This document shows positions 36,456 through 46,079 of a DNA stretch of 64,000 nucleotides, piece by piece. A model generated the notes under the pieces. It was given only the letters and a program-made list of their open reading frames with translations. It was not told where the DNA came from and did no database searches. The translations under genes were made by a program, and so were the position numbers. The stretch covers positions 3,103,001 through 3,167,000 of the forward strand of contig NZ_CP012700.1 in assembly GCF_001307295.1 (NCBI RefSeq). The letters run 5' to 3'. This DNA is from Sphingopyxis macrogoltabida. GTDB taxonomy: Bacteria > Pseudomonadota > Alphaproteobacteria > Sphingomonadales > Sphingomonadaceae. How positions within the stretch are numbered: position 1 is the first letter of the stretch; each line of letters starts with the position of its first letter.

Positions 36456-36719
36456 TCAAATGACAATCGTTTGATCGATCGCGTCGATAACGCAGCGAAT
36501 ATCAGCTGCAGCCATTTCTAGGCGGCGCAGCGCTTCTTTCCGGCAATCACAGCCCTCGCTCGATGCTAGCTCAGCCATGAGAAAGGCAAAGAGCGGATCG
36601 CCCAAATCGTGGGTCTCCTCGATGCTTTCGATGTGGGCAAAGTCGCCTTCACCGTATGCGACGGCGCAAATTCGCTGGAATGGATTCAACATCGTCGGAA
36701 CCGTTTCGGCAATGGTCAT
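36456..36719 (-). CDS. small uncharacterised acidic protein
   Basis: 87 aa from ATG at 36719, just after TTGGGAGC. Open frame continues upstream to 37199, but that part is antisense-like and overlaps the next gene, so the short form is preferred. Contains CDCRKEALRRLEMAAADIR (about 60-78), a likely helix. No family recognised. Confidence 0.5.
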   Translation of the reverse strand: MTIAETVPTMLNPFQRICAVAYGEGDFAHIESIEETHDLGDPLFAFLMAELASSEGCDCRKEALRRLEMAAADIRCVIDAIDQTIVI

Positions 36720-36906
36720 GCTCCCAAAGCAAGAAGGGACATGCCGGGCGTCCGGCATTGATCTCGCGAAGTGATGACCTTCACGAAGGATGAGGCCTGT
36801 CGGCGCGTGTCGATGACGTCCACGGAAAGGGAGCCTGGGCCGATATTCGTCGCATTCGGTAGCCAGCGACAGCGCCGTTCGCGCCATCGTGGGGACCGAT
36901 CGACAA

Positions 36907-37296
36907 TCATATCGGCGCGTCGGGATCGTCCATCGGCCTCGCGGTCGCGGCGCGCGAGAGGTCCGGAATGCGCGGGTCGTTGTAAATGCAGTCGAGCGAC
37001 ATCGACAGCGCGTGGTGCTCCGCCCCCTCGGGTGTCGAAGCATCGATCGTATAGACTGCGCTCGCAAAGCAATCGTCGCCGCTGAAAAATGCGACATCGA
37101 CAAGGTAGGTAGCGACGACGGCGGTTGAGACCGCGCCTCGGCAATGCCTGTCGATGAGGTCCGCGACGCTCGAACGCAGCCCATCGATGTCAGGGTCAAA
37201 ATCTTCCCACGTCACATCGTTGGGGCATTCGTCGAGGAGATAGTTGGACATGAGGTCCTGCATCGTATCGAGCAAGCGGTAGCGCGCATCGGTCAT
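36907..37296 (-). CDS. uncharacterised acidic element protein
   Basis: 129 aa, strongly acidic and rich in Asp (ECPNDVTWEDFDPDIDG). No family recognised. Its start lies 19 nt past the hairpin terminator that follows the DUF932 gene, so it probably has its own promoter. Similar size and composition to other small proteins in this block; DNA-mimic function would be speculation. Confidence 0.6.
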   Translation of the reverse strand: MTDARYRLLDTMQDLMSNYLLDECPNDVTWEDFDPDIDGLRSSVADLIDRHCRGAVSTAVVATYLVDVAFFSGDDCFASAVYTIDASTPEGAEHHALSMSLDCIYNDPRIPDLSRAATARPMDDPDAPI

Positions 37297-37315
37297 GGCG
37301 GGTCTCCATGGGAAG

Positions 37316-37347
37316 GAAGCCGCCGGATCGAACGAACCGGCGGCTTC
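37316..37347 (-). terminator. hairpin terminator after the DUF932 gene
   Basis: Perfect 11-bp stem GAAGCCGCCGG with a 10-nt loop, followed on the minus strand by CTTCC. It begins 5 nt past the DUF932 stop at 37353. Confidence 0.65.
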
Positions 37348-37352
37348 GGACG

Positions 37353-38546
37353 TCAGTGGGCGGTTTCGAGAAGCTTGCGGGCCTTGCCCTCGACTTCGAG
37401 CCGGCTGTCCTGGTTGGTCCTGGTGCGCGCAAAGGCCGTGATGCCCTGCACGAAATCATAGATCGTCTCAGGCGGGCGGCCCTCTTCATTGAGCACCGTC
37501 GCGACGATCTTTGCGGTTTCGGCCTTCGAGAAGCCGCGTTTGCGCAGGAACGTCTCGCGGTCCTCATCCTTGCGGGCGACGATGCGCTCGCGCGCGGTCT
37601 TGATGCCGCTCAGGAATGGCATCGGCGAAGAGTCCGCGAAATGCTCGAGCGCGGGCGCTGCTTCATGGGCGAAGCGGTTGGCTGCGAATTTCGAGTGGCG
37701 GATCTTCACCTCCTCGAAATTCTCGACGCCCCAGAGGTTGCGGTTCATGCACACGGCGCGCAGATAGAAGGTCGCCATGCCGAGCGTCTTCGCGCCGACC
37801 TCGGAGTTCCAGCAGTAGAAGCCGCGGAAATAGAGATCGGGATCGCCATTGGGTAGCTTGCCCGCCTCGATCGGGTGCGTGTCATCGACCAGGAAGATGA
37901 AGACGTCGCGGTCGGAGGCATAAAGCGTCGTCGTGTCGCGTGTGACGTCGACATAAGGATTATAGTGCATGCTCGACCAGTCGAGCACGCCGGGGACCTT
38001 CCACCGCGTTTGCCCGATGCCGTCGCCGGCGATCTTCATCACCGCTTCCACGAGCTCATAATCCCAGATACGGCCATATTCGGGCCCGGTCGCGGCGCGA
38101 AGTTCGGTCCGCCCGTCGTCGGTCTGCAGCAGTTTCACCTGCTCGCCGCGGTGCGCGACGAGGCCGTGCTGAAGATTGATGCCGGCAAGCGCAGCCGGAA
38201 GCTCGCGAAGATAGGACGCGGGCGCGCCGACGAGGCTGCAAAGCTGTCCGAATGCCCAGTTCGTCGGCGCAACGGGCCGCTCTTCGTCGGGGACCATCAG
38301 CGAGAGTCGCTCGGGGCTATCGCTCCGCGCCTCGACACGGATCGCCTTGCTGTCGACGACGCGCGTGGTTGCCCGGTCGGCGCGGGCGCGAACGACATCA
38401 TAGAGATCGGTCAGCGAGAGGAAGCGCTCGTCGTCGGGACGCGAGAACCATTCGGACGAAACGCGGCCGATGTTGCGGCCGCGGGAGATATCGACGCGAT
38501 AGGCGCCGCCGACCGGACGGTCGGCAGCGGGGACAAGATTGGTCAT
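37353..38546 (-). CDS. DUF932 protein
   Basis: 397 aa. The central region (YVDVTRDTTTLYASDRDVF, WNSEVGAKTLGMATFYLRA, then NRNLWGVENF) is typical of DUF932 proteins encoded on phages, plasmids and integrated elements, where they usually accompany replication or helicase genes. Biochemical function is not known to me. Own G-rich leader at 38611-38628 and own terminator, so it is a single-gene unit. Confidence 0.8.
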   Translation of the reverse strand: MTNLVPAADRPVGGAYRVDISRGRNIGRVSSEWFSRPDDERFLSLTDLYDVVRARADRATTRVVDSKAIRVEARSDSPERLSLMVPDEERPVAPTNWAFGQLCSLVGAPASYLRELPAALAGINLQHGLVAHRGEQVKLLQTDDGRTELRAATGPEYGRIWDYELVEAVMKIAGDGIGQTRWKVPGVLDWSSMHYNPYVDVTRDTTTLYASDRDVFIFLVDDTHPIEAGKLPNGDPDLYFRGFYCWNSEVGAKTLGMATFYLRAVCMNRNLWGVENFEEVKIRHSKFAANRFAHEAAPALEHFADSSPMPFLSGIKTARERIVARKDEDRETFLRKRGFSKAETAKIVATVLNEEGRPPETIYDFVQGITAFARTRTNQDSRLEVEGKARKLLETAH

Positions 38547-38610
38547 GGGAAATCTCCGGCAAGAGTGGAACGTCGAGCCGGACCGAAATCACTGACCGGC
38601 TCGCCCCGTT

Positions 38611-38628
38611 CCCACCCCCTTCCCTCCC
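38611..38628 (-). promoter_or_regulatory. G-rich leader motif before the DUF932 gene
   Basis: Minus-strand GGGAGGGAAGGGGGTGGG, starting 64 nt upstream of the ATG; four G-runs with 1-2 nt spacers fit a canonical G-quadruplex. Direct copies of GACCGGC flank it (38594-38600 and 38629-38635). Confidence 0.6.
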
Positions 38629-38762
38629 GACCGGCAGTCAGATGGCGTGGTGCGCGCTCGTTTGGTCGGTACCGCGCCGGTTCGCCTTGAGCAGCCCTCA
38701 GGCGGTGCAGAACGTGACCGTCTTGCCATCGACGCCCATCAGCGAGGCAAGGAAAGACGTGG

Positions 38763-39398
38763 TCAGCCGAACGGCTTGCCATTCTCCACGAAGGTGTATC
38801 CGTTGGCGGTTATCGCCTCATCTACGGCCTGCTCGGACGTCAGATACTCGAATTCGCTTTCGAGGCGCCGATAGAGCCAGCGGGCAAGGTCGCGCAGTGC
38901 TTCGATGATGGTTTCTTCCGCGGGGGAACCGAAGGCGATCCCTTCGCGCTCGACCGCGATGTCCATGCAATATTCATGGTAATAGCGACCGCGGTGGCGA
39001 ATATCGGCGCTGAGCCGGTAGAAATGCTGGCGCTGGATGTAGCGAAGCGCATCGGCGATCTGGTGAAGCCTGGCATCCTGCGGCGCGTAGACCCGGATGG
39101 CTTTCGATGATCTGGGCCGATAGGCGTAGCTGCCGGCAAAGCTGGCGCCGTCTCCCTGGCTGGCAAAGCCCGTGAAGAATATCTGCGGCTCTTCGCGCTT
39201 TGTGCCTCCGACATGGGAAACCGGGTTGGTGCGAAGCGTGATACCGAGGATGTCGCAGATCGCCTCGAAGTCGCTGAAGACGAAGTCGTACCAGTCATGG
39301 TCGAAGGCGCCCTGACGATACCAGTCGCGCGCCTTGTCCTTAGCGCGCTCGTCCAGTTCGTCGAACTGATAGACGGTGATGGGGATGATTTCGGGCAT
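38763..39398 (-). CDS. uncharacterised element protein (antitoxin-annotated family)
   Basis: 211 aa. The start ITVYQFDELDERAKDKARDWYR is a recurrent N-terminal segment of mobile-element proteins sometimes labelled as antitoxins of stability systems; no cognate toxin is seen here. The middle has several aromatic pairs. Followed downstream by the DUF932 leader region. Function unknown. Confidence 0.6.
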   Translation of the reverse strand: MPEIIPITVYQFDELDERAKDKARDWYRQGAFDHDWYDFVFSDFEAICDILGITLRTNPVSHVGGTKREEPQIFFTGFASQGDGASFAGSYAYRPRSSKAIRVYAPQDARLHQIADALRYIQRQHFYRLSADIRHRGRYYHEYCMDIAVEREGIAFGSPAEETIIEALRDLARWLYRRLESEFEYLTSEQAVDEAITANGYTFVENGKPFG

Positions 39399-39431
39399 TG
39401 CGGAAACCTCTCCGATTGGCGGCGCCGCGGT

Positions 39432-39656
39432 TCAATCGAACAGCGGCAGGCCCAGTTGAGGCGAAACGCAGCCGAGACCGCAGAGCCCGAGCGGGCACGG
39501 TCCATACTTGCCCTCGCGGTCAGCGAGGATGTCGCGCGAGGTGTGAAATTCGACGAATGGCCCGCTATGCCCACTCGGCCGGCGGCAGCCGACACCTACC
39601 GCGGCGTGGCAGTTGGGGCAGACAACCTCGAGAATGGGATCGCGGTGCCGGGACAT
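39432..39656 (-). CDS. small zinc-ribbon-like protein
   Basis: 74 aa. CPNCHAAVGVGCRRPSGH (13-30) places three Cys and a His as a likely zinc site, with a second Cys group near the end (CPLGLCGLGC). Such mini zinc ribbons are common in phage and plasmid genomes. Thirty-three nt upstream of the 211-aa gene on the same strand, so probably one transcript. Confidence 0.6.
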   Translation of the reverse strand: MSRHRDPILEVVCPNCHAAVGVGCRRPSGHSGPFVEFHTSRDILADREGKYGPCPLGLCGLGCVSPQLGLPLFD

Positions 39657-39706
39657 TGTGCAGCCCGGTTTCTGGCAGAGGGCCTAGCCTTTGACGATGT
39701 GCGCCA

Positions 39707-40750
39707 TCACGCCGCCTTCGCCACCTTGGCGAACCGCTCATCGACCTCACTGGGCGTGGCGGCGAACACGGTCCAGTCGCCATAGTAGATGCCGTCATAT
39801 TCGACATAGTCGTCGAAGATGGTCAGGCGCCAATCACAGAGCGGACCCGCGACGTTGGACAATCCGCGTGCGCACCATTCGGCCATGACCGCCGGGAAGA
39901 ATCGGTCCATGACATCGGGAGCCGCCGCGAACTTGACGTCGCACATATAGGTCGTGTGCACATAGGCGAGCGGGCCGATCACCGGTCCTTCGCTCCCCCA
40001 GTCTTCAAGATTTTCGTCGGGATCCTTGCGGCCGTGATAGAGATGCAGGTAGAGTCCGGGCGCCTCCGGGACAGGCGAGGTCGCGTCGGTGTCCCCGGCA
40101 GTATCGTGCGGCTCGCCAAGCACGCGCGCCGCAATCCAGTCCCGATAGCCAAGGCGTGTGTCGTCGTTCGCGATCTGGTATTTCCAATCCGCGAGCGGGT
40201 GGGCTGGATACTCGGTCCAGGCATCACGTTCCAGGTGAGGCGGGTCGCTCGGCGCGGACTGCCCGAGCGCCGCCGACAAGGCCTCGCTTGTCGAATGCAT
40301 CTCGATGCGATCCGCGAAGATGGCGCACCAGCCGCCGCCAAACTCGCCCTCGCGAGGTTTGGAGCAGCTTTCCGACCATTCGAAACCGATAGCGGCGCGA
40401 AGAAGGGATTCGGCGCAGCACCGATGGATGACCGTTGCGACCGGGTCGGGCTGGAAGGTTGGCGTGCCATAGATATGCGCGATCTGACCGACCCCGTCGA
40501 TCGACGCAGTTCCCGCCTCGAAACGGGCACCGAAATCGGGAAAATACGCATCGCAGAATATCGTGCCAAGGCCGCTCCACAGATCATCTTCGTCTTCAGG
40601 AGGAAAGAGTTCGAGGATTTTCGGGCTTGGCGCCGGTGCGACGATACCGCTCATCATGTCGCTGGCCGCCCCGAATATCTCCTTGAGCAGCGCCAGCTCG
40701 GCATCTGTGCAGGCGAAGCTGAAGCTTGCCTCGAGATAATGTTCAGCCAT
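39707..40750 (-). CDS. uncharacterised element protein
   Basis: 347 aa from ATG at 40750; a Met two codons earlier is possible. The start overlaps the stop of the 160-aa gene (40743), so the two are coupled. Residues 1-40 (AEHYLEASFSFACTDAELALLKEIF) and the aromatic, Asp-rich remainder show no recognised domain. Largest of the unknown cargo proteins. Confidence 0.65.
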   Translation of the reverse strand: MAEHYLEASFSFACTDAELALLKEIFGAASDMMSGIVAPAPSPKILELFPPEDEDDLWSGLGTIFCDAYFPDFGARFEAGTASIDGVGQIAHIYGTPTFQPDPVATVIHRCCAESLLRAAIGFEWSESCSKPREGEFGGGWCAIFADRIEMHSTSEALSAALGQSAPSDPPHLERDAWTEYPAHPLADWKYQIANDDTRLGYRDWIAARVLGEPHDTAGDTDATSPVPEAPGLYLHLYHGRKDPDENLEDWGSEGPVIGPLAYVHTTYMCDVKFAAAPDVMDRFFPAVMAEWCARGLSNVAGPLCDWRLTIFDDYVEYDGIYYGDWTVFAATPSEVDERFAKVAKAA

Positions 40751-41225
40751 CGCCATTCTCCCGGCACAAGGACGGGCTTTCGCGGGTTCCGATGGACAAG
40801 GGCGGCAGAGCGAAATCGCCCGCTTGAAACCAGGCGTTCGCCGCAGCGATCGAACCAAGGTCGTTCAGCTCTCGTTGATTGAGGACGATCTGGTCAGCGT
40901 CATTTACCTCGTAGTGTCGGGGCGCCCGATCGCCCGTATGAACCGCGCGCTCGGGTCCGAATGCGCCGGAACACGCGTCCGAGCGCCGAACGAAGGCGAT
41001 GCCGTGATTGCAGCAGAAGGCTTCGACACATTCGAACTGACCGCCGATCAGTTCATAGGCACAAACCTCCAGGATATGCCCGTCGGCAATATGGGAAAAC
41101 TCGATCGAATTCCCTTCCCAATCGGCTTTCCCGCCATCGCATTCGATAGCTTCGAGAAGCGCGGGTATCAGATTGCGAGAAATCGTGCCGCCGATCCGGA
41201 TCATGGCGGATGCCCGGTCTGCCAT
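40743..41225 (-). CDS. uncharacterised element protein
   Basis: 160 aa from ATG at 41225, which has GGAGGT 4 nt upstream; an upstream ATG at 41237 would place the ribosome-binding site inside the gene. Residues 1-60 have a regular beta/alpha pattern (AMIRIGGTISRNLIPALLEAIE). G-rich leader at 41281-41296. Coupled to the 347-aa gene downstream. Confidence 0.6.
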   Translation of the reverse strand: MADRASAMIRIGGTISRNLIPALLEAIECDGGKADWEGNSIEFSHIADGHILEVCAYELIGGQFECVEAFCCNHGIAFVRRSDACSGAFGPERAVHTGDRAPRHYEVNDADQIVLNQRELNDLGSIAAANAWFQAGDFALPPLSIGTRESPSLCRENGDG

Positions 41226-41280
41226 GGGAACCTCCATCTTCTTGGTGGTCGGCAGACAATTCCGCCGCCACTCCCCGCTC

Positions 41281-41296
41281 CACCCCCTTCCCTCCT
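41281..41296 (-). promoter_or_regulatory. G-rich leader motif before the 160-aa gene
   Basis: Minus-strand AGGAGGGAAGGGGGTG followed by GAGCGGGG, 55 nt upstream of the ATG at 41225. The 14-base core GGAGGGAAGGGGGT is identical to the copies before DUF932 and parB. Confidence 0.6.
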
Positions 41297-41360
41297 CCGG
41301 AGAATTGCTTTCGCGGGGCGAGCATGGAGGCGCGTAGGTTCCGCGTTTGACGAGCCAAGT

Positions 41361-41511
41361 TCAGCAAGTCCCCCCTCGTCGAGAAGCTCGAATATGGTGC
41401 AATCGGTCGGCAAGGTCGCGGGCGGCATGCTCGCCCGGCTTCCAGCACGGGCATCGCGGTGTCGAAACCGTCGACGAACTGCCGGTCGACCTGCCCATAG
41501 GCCCGCGACAT
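41361..41511 (-). pseudogene. small gene with apparent one-base frameshift
   Basis: ATG at 41511 has a strong AGGGAGAGGG ribosome-binding site and begins MSRAYGQVDRQFVDGF. After codon 25 (VLEAG) the frame turns Arg/Pro-rich; dropping one G of the GGG in GCCGGGCG continues as EHAARDLADRLHHIR and stops at 41361, giving a 49-aa protein. Either a real +1 mutation or an assembly error. It follows the strawberry-notch stop by 27 nt. Confidence 0.4.
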
Positions 41512-41538
41512 GACCCTCTCCCTATGAGAGGTTCGATT

Positions 41539-43636
41539 TCACTGTGGCGGCTCGGCGATGATGGTGCTCAGGATTTCATCGGCCTTTCCCGCCGGGAGGA
41601 AGAGCCGGGTCTTGTATGCAATCACCTCGCTGAACGCGCCGCGCGCTTTCAGCCATTCGCGGTCCTGAGGCCGGAAGTCCCGGATCTCGATCCGGCGGCT
41701 GTCGTTCACCATCGCCGACACGAGACGTGCGCCGTGCAGCCCAGGGATCAAGGCGCCGTCGCCATGCCGGGCAGCCTCGATCAGTTCGCCAGGCGTGAGC
41801 ATGATCGAGGAAGTGAGGCCGAAAGCCGATTGCAGCTTCTCGATCGCCCCGGGCATGACGATGCGGCCGAGGATCGACGTCCCCGCCGCGTCGTCGATCC
41901 GCCAGACACGAACGTCGTCCTGCGGCAGTTTGTTCCAGACGGGGAGCAGGAGACCCGTTGCGACACTGATCGTCTCGATATCGACCTTGTCGAGCGCCTC
42001 GGTCACTTCGGCTTCCCAGAAGCTCTGGAAGCTCTTGCGGTCGATCTCCTCCCAGTGCGTGTGCGCGAGCCCGGCAAGCTGGATGCGGTTCGAACCTGTC
42101 GGGCGGACAAGCTCCATCATCTTGACGGGCCTCCCGTCGTCGTCGGTGATCGACCAGGACGGAACGCAAAGGGCGACGCGCCCGGAACGGCTGTTCCGCA
42201 GAGACCGGCCATCCGCGGAACCGCCCCAGATCTTGTCAAGGCGCGCCCACCCCGTGACGCGCGGTTTGAGGTGAAGCTCGAGGCGGAGCAGCCGGGTCTC
42301 GGCGCCGGATACCGGATCCTCCCTCAGCACCTGCTGCGAGAGCTCGACGATACGCTCGGCGCGGATCGCCTCGACGCCAAGATCAAGCGTGCCGGCCTCG
42401 CGAGCGGCGTCGACGCGGGCCTGGATGAGCCCCATATATTCCTCGAAAATGGCATCCTGGGTCGCGATGCGTAGCGCGAGGATGCGGTTCAGCCAGCGCT
42501 GGATCGGCGGCAGCTTGTCGAGCAGGGTTCCATTCTCGTCGACGAGCTTCAGGCCCGTGATAATCTGGAACTTCTCGAGACCGATGCTCGCGAGCTTGCC
42601 GGCATGGAGCAGATGATACCATTGGGTCAGCGCTTCGCGAGCATAGCTGCTTTCGAGATTATCCGCGGGGTCGAATAGATTCTGGCCGCCGGTCTGACGC
42701 TGGCCGCGCGCGAGCGCGCCGAGGGTATCGAGACGGCGCGCGATGGTGCTGATGAAGCGGCGTTCGCCCTTGCAGGTAGTCGTGACCGGCCGGAACACCG
42801 GCGGCTTCCACTGGTACGTCCGATGCGTGCGGCCGAGACCCTGGATCGCGATGTCGGCGCGCCAGCCCGGTTCGAGCAGGAAATGGATGCGCCGCTTGTT
42901 CGCGGTCGGACAATCCAGGTCGGCGTGATAGGAGCGCCCGGTGCCGCCCGCTTCCGAGAAGACGAGGATCGGCTTGCGTCCTGACATGAAGGCGTCGGTC
43001 TCGGCGATATTGGAACTGGCGCTGCGGCGCTCGAGCTTCTGTCGGCCTTGCCCGTCAATGACAACGCGACGGCTGCGGCCAGTGACTTCTGCGACCGCGT
43101 CGGTTCCGAAATGCGCGATAAGGAAGTCGAGCGCGGCCGGGACCGGCGGCATCGAACAGAGGCTTTCGACCAGATTATCGCGCGCCTCGACCGCTTCCTG
43201 GCAGAGGACAGCATTGCCGTCGCCATCGTGCATCGGCTCGGAGCGCAATGCTCCGTCGGATGAGCGAAAGGCGCGCATCTGACGCGTCGGGAAGGCTGTC
43301 TTCAGATAATCGATCAGCGTATCGAGCGGCGAGACGTCGATCGCGAGGTTGGCGCGTTCGTCCGGCGAAAGGCCCGCAAGGCGGCGCTCGAGGATCGCCT
43401 CGGCCGTGCTGGTCAATTGCACGACGGCGACATGGCCTGCTGCCAGCTCCTCCTCGATCGAACGAACGACGGTCGGCATTTTCATCGCGATCAGCACTTG
43501 GGAGAAGAAGCGCTGCTTGGCGCTCTCGAACCGGCTGAGCGCCGATCCCTTGGCCATGGCATTCATCGTCTCGCCCGACATGCGGTCGACAATGTTCGAC
43601 GCCTTCAGCACCTCGTCGAGGTTCTGGTGAACGATC
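41539..43636 (-). pseudogene. strawberry-notch (DarB-like) protein, C-terminal half, split by RIT element
   Basis: 699 codons of host sequence, beginning IVHQNLDEVLKASNIVDR; the first usable internal start is GTG at 43611. It contains the second helicase half: FSEAGGTGRSYHADL (motif with strand exchange) and the IQGLGRTHRTYQ motif-VI-like block, followed by the strawberry-notch C-terminal domain. Joined to 47469-49666 it forms one 1431-aa frame with no lost base. Alone it lacks Walker A and cannot hydrolyse ATP. Confidence 0.88.
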
Positions 43637-43677
43637 GCTTATCGCGAGGAAGCGGTAATGCGGAGGAACGCGGCGTA
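43637..43677 (+). repeat. left terminal inverted repeat of the RIT element
   Basis: 41 bp starting GCTTATCGCGAGGAAGCGG; 40 of 41 positions match the complement of 47400-47440. Confidence 0.9.
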
Positions 43678-43722
43678 GTCCTGCAAAGCTGCGGAACATT
43701 TCGCCACGTCCTTCACATTATT

Positions 43723-44727
43723 CTATAGGGTGTCGAGCCATCCCATCAGATTGGCATCTCGCTTCCACGAAGGTGGCACGTTGCTCGCCGCCGGGGCGCC
43801 AACCTGTTCCAGCGCCTTTCGTTTGGTCTCCAGATTGGCCTGAGCATAGTGATTGGTCGTATCGAGACTGACGTGCCCGAGCCAACTGCGGATGACGGTG
43901 ATATCGACTCCGGCGGCAACGAGGTGGACGGCGGTCGCGTGCCGGAAGCTGTGAGGCGTAACGTGTTTTGACTGGAGGGTCAGCGTCGATTTCGCGGCTT
44001 GTTCCACGTAGGCGTTGAGCTTGAACCGCACCCCTGACGCCCCTAGCGGTTCACCGTATCGATTGACGAAGATCCGCTCATCGGGCGCACGCGGCTGTCG
44101 CTCCAGTAGCTTCCTGAGCAATGCCACGGTTTCTGGCCAGAGCGGGCAGATGCGTTCCTTGCGCCCCTTGCCGTAAAGACGCACGAAGTTCGGTGCATCG
44201 AACCGGATTGCTTCGGGACAGAGGTCAAGCGCCTCTTGGATTCGCGCGCCACTGTTATAGAGGAACGAGAGCAGTACATGGTCGCGCAGCCCTTCGAGTG
44301 TCGATCGGTTGGGCTGGGCGAGGATGGCCTCGACCTCCTCGGGCTCGAGGTAGCACGGCGCGGAGGTGGGCTCCCGCTTCAACGGAACAGCCAGGACCTC
44401 TGAGCACTGCGCGATGTATTCCGGATTCTTGTCCGCCACGAAGCTGAAGAAGCTGCGGATGGCGGCCAGTCGGCAGTTCCGCGTGCCGATCGTGGTCTTG
44501 CGGCCATGCTCGGTATGATGAAGGAACGCGCGCACCTCGCCGGCCGAGACGTCGGTGAGCGTCAGCCGCGCGACCCCGCAGCCTTTTCGCTCCGCGACGA
44601 ACCGAAGCAGCAGCCGCCAGGTGTCGCGATAAGAGCGGATCGTGTGGATTGACGCGCTGCGCTGCTCGGCCAGCCACTCCTGGAAGAACGCCCGCAACAA
44701 CGCGGGCAATGGATTGCCTTTCCTCAT
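43723..44727 (-). CDS. ritC: RIT tyrosine recombinase C
   Basis: 334 aa from ATG at 44727, overlapping the preceding recombinase stop by four bases. Residues 1-110 form the SAM-like core-binding domain (HTIRSYRDTWRLLLRF). The catalytic domain shows Arg in SGARIQEAL, HSFRHATAVHL (H-x-x-R-H), a LGH triad and the nucleophile in TTNHYAQ. Works with the other two recombinases; individual roles in RIT elements are not settled. Confidence 0.9.
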   Translation of the reverse strand: MRKGNPLPALLRAFFQEWLAEQRSASIHTIRSYRDTWRLLLRFVAERKGCGVARLTLTDVSAGEVRAFLHHTEHGRKTTIGTRNCRLAAIRSFFSFVADKNPEYIAQCSEVLAVPLKREPTSAPCYLEPEEVEAILAQPNRSTLEGLRDHVLLSFLYNSGARIQEALDLCPEAIRFDAPNFVRLYGKGRKERICPLWPETVALLRKLLERQPRAPDERIFVNRYGEPLGASGVRFKLNAYVEQAAKSTLTLQSKHVTPHSFRHATAVHLVAAGVDITVIRSWLGHVSLDTTNHYAQANLETKRKALEQVGAPAASNVPPSWKRDANLMGWLDTL

Positions 44728-46079
44728 GGCCGCGCCTCCGTGACAAGGCACGGGGCGCCGAGCGCGCGGAACCGTTCACTGGCTTCCTGCAACAGATCCT
44801 GCGTGACGGTGATGTAGACCAGCGTGGAGTGGAGATCCCGGTGCCCCATGTAGGTCGAGAGGAAGTGCAGTTTTTCCTGAGGGTTAATGCCGGACCGGTA
44901 CCACTGGAGGATGCGGTTCACCACCATCGAGTGACGAAGGTCATGGACCCGCGGCCCGGTCCGGCCCGAAGCGGGCTTGAGCCCAGCACGGCGCATGACG
45001 TTGGTAATCATTGTCGTAACCGCCTCGGGCCTGTAGCGGTCATTTAAGTGGGCATGCCAGAACAGCCCTGATTTCGGGTTCTGTGGGCCGCCAGCGCGCC
45101 GCCTCGCATCGATGTACGCGCGCAGTTCGACCGCGACACTGTCGGATAGAGGCAAGATCCTGGTCTTGTAGAACTTCGTTTCCCGGATCGTGATCGTGCT
45201 TGATTGCAGGTCCACGTCACCAAGATCGAGCCATGCCAGCTCGCTTCGCCGTAGCCCGGCACAATAGGCCAGCATGATCATGGTGTAGAGGGTCAACGGC
45301 CGCAGCGGAGCGTCCGGCGACGGATAAGTCCGTGCGGTATCGAGCATACGCCGAACGTCAGCCGGGCTGAAGATATGCGGTTGCCGATGCTCCCGCGCTA
45401 CTTCCCGCTCTGGCCGGGGATTGAAGCGCTTTGGCGGGATAGTCGGATCGAGGCGGAACCGCGCCTTGGTCAGGATGCGCGCCAGCTTCTGGCATTCAGC
45501 CGCGTGGTTGCGGGTCGGCTTGGCAGCCGCCCAGCTCGCAATCATTGCCTCAAGTGGTTGCTCCGCGAGGTCGGGACGGGCCTGAAGGAACCGATCGAAC
45601 CGCAGCAGCCAGTGAGCCTGCGCTTCATATTGATATCCCCGGCTGCGCATCAGCATGACATGGTCTTGCATGAAGTCACCCAGCACGCTGCCGAAGGGCG
45701 CAGGCCGTCGTAACGCGGCCAAGGATTCGTCGGGATTCGGGGAAGCCAAGGCCCGCCAGATCGGCTTGCTTTGCTTGACGTTGTACCGACGGCGAAGTGC
45801 AGCAACAGGGTTGTCGGCGATCAGCCCGATTTCGACGAGGTGGTCGAGGAAGCGGTCGACAATGCAGACCTGATTGAGCAGCGTCGACAATCGCCAACGT
45901 TTTTGCATCTCCTTCAGCCAGGCGTCGAGCATCTGCCGGTCCACCGCCGGATGCCGGCGGGCAACATCTTCGAAGGTGCAAAGGAACCAGCGATATGTCG
46001 GTACGCTTCCCGGCCGGAACTGCGATTTTACCAGGAAGGCGTCGACGACGGTGCGATCGGGATCGTGCCAGGCGCTCAT
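44724..46079 (-). CDS. ritB: RIT tyrosine recombinase B
   Basis: 451 aa, start overlapping the ritA stop (ATGA at 46076-46079). Long N-terminal domain, then GLRRSELAWLDL (Arg), RVHDLRHSMVV (H-x-x-R-H), YMGHRD and Tyr in TLVYITVTQDLL. The insert between the HxxRH motif and GH (ILQWYRSGINPQEKLHFLS) is longer than in its partners, a feature of this member of the trio. Complete. Confidence 0.9.
   Translation of the reverse strand: MSAWHDPDRTVVDAFLVKSQFRPGSVPTYRWFLCTFEDVARRHPAVDRQMLDAWLKEMQKRWRLSTLLNQVCIVDRFLDHLVEIGLIADNPVAALRRRYNVKQSKPIWRALASPNPDESLAALRRPAPFGSVLGDFMQDHVMLMRSRGYQYEAQAHWLLRFDRFLQARPDLAEQPLEAMIASWAAAKPTRNHAAECQKLARILTKARFRLDPTIPPKRFNPRPEREVAREHRQPHIFSPADVRRMLDTARTYPSPDAPLRPLTLYTMIMLAYCAGLRRSELAWLDLGDVDLQSSTITIRETKFYKTRILPLSDSVAVELRAYIDARRRAGGPQNPKSGLFWHAHLNDRYRPEAVTTMITNVMRRAGLKPASGRTGPRVHDLRHSMVVNRILQWYRSGINPQEKLHFLSTYMGHRDLHSTLVYITVTQDLLQEASERFRALGAPCLVTEARP

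Noticed and set aside
41201..41428. 75-codon minus-strand frame overlapping the 160-aa gene
   Set aside because: Overlaps a better supported start and the frameshifted small gene; ends Arg/Gly-rich.
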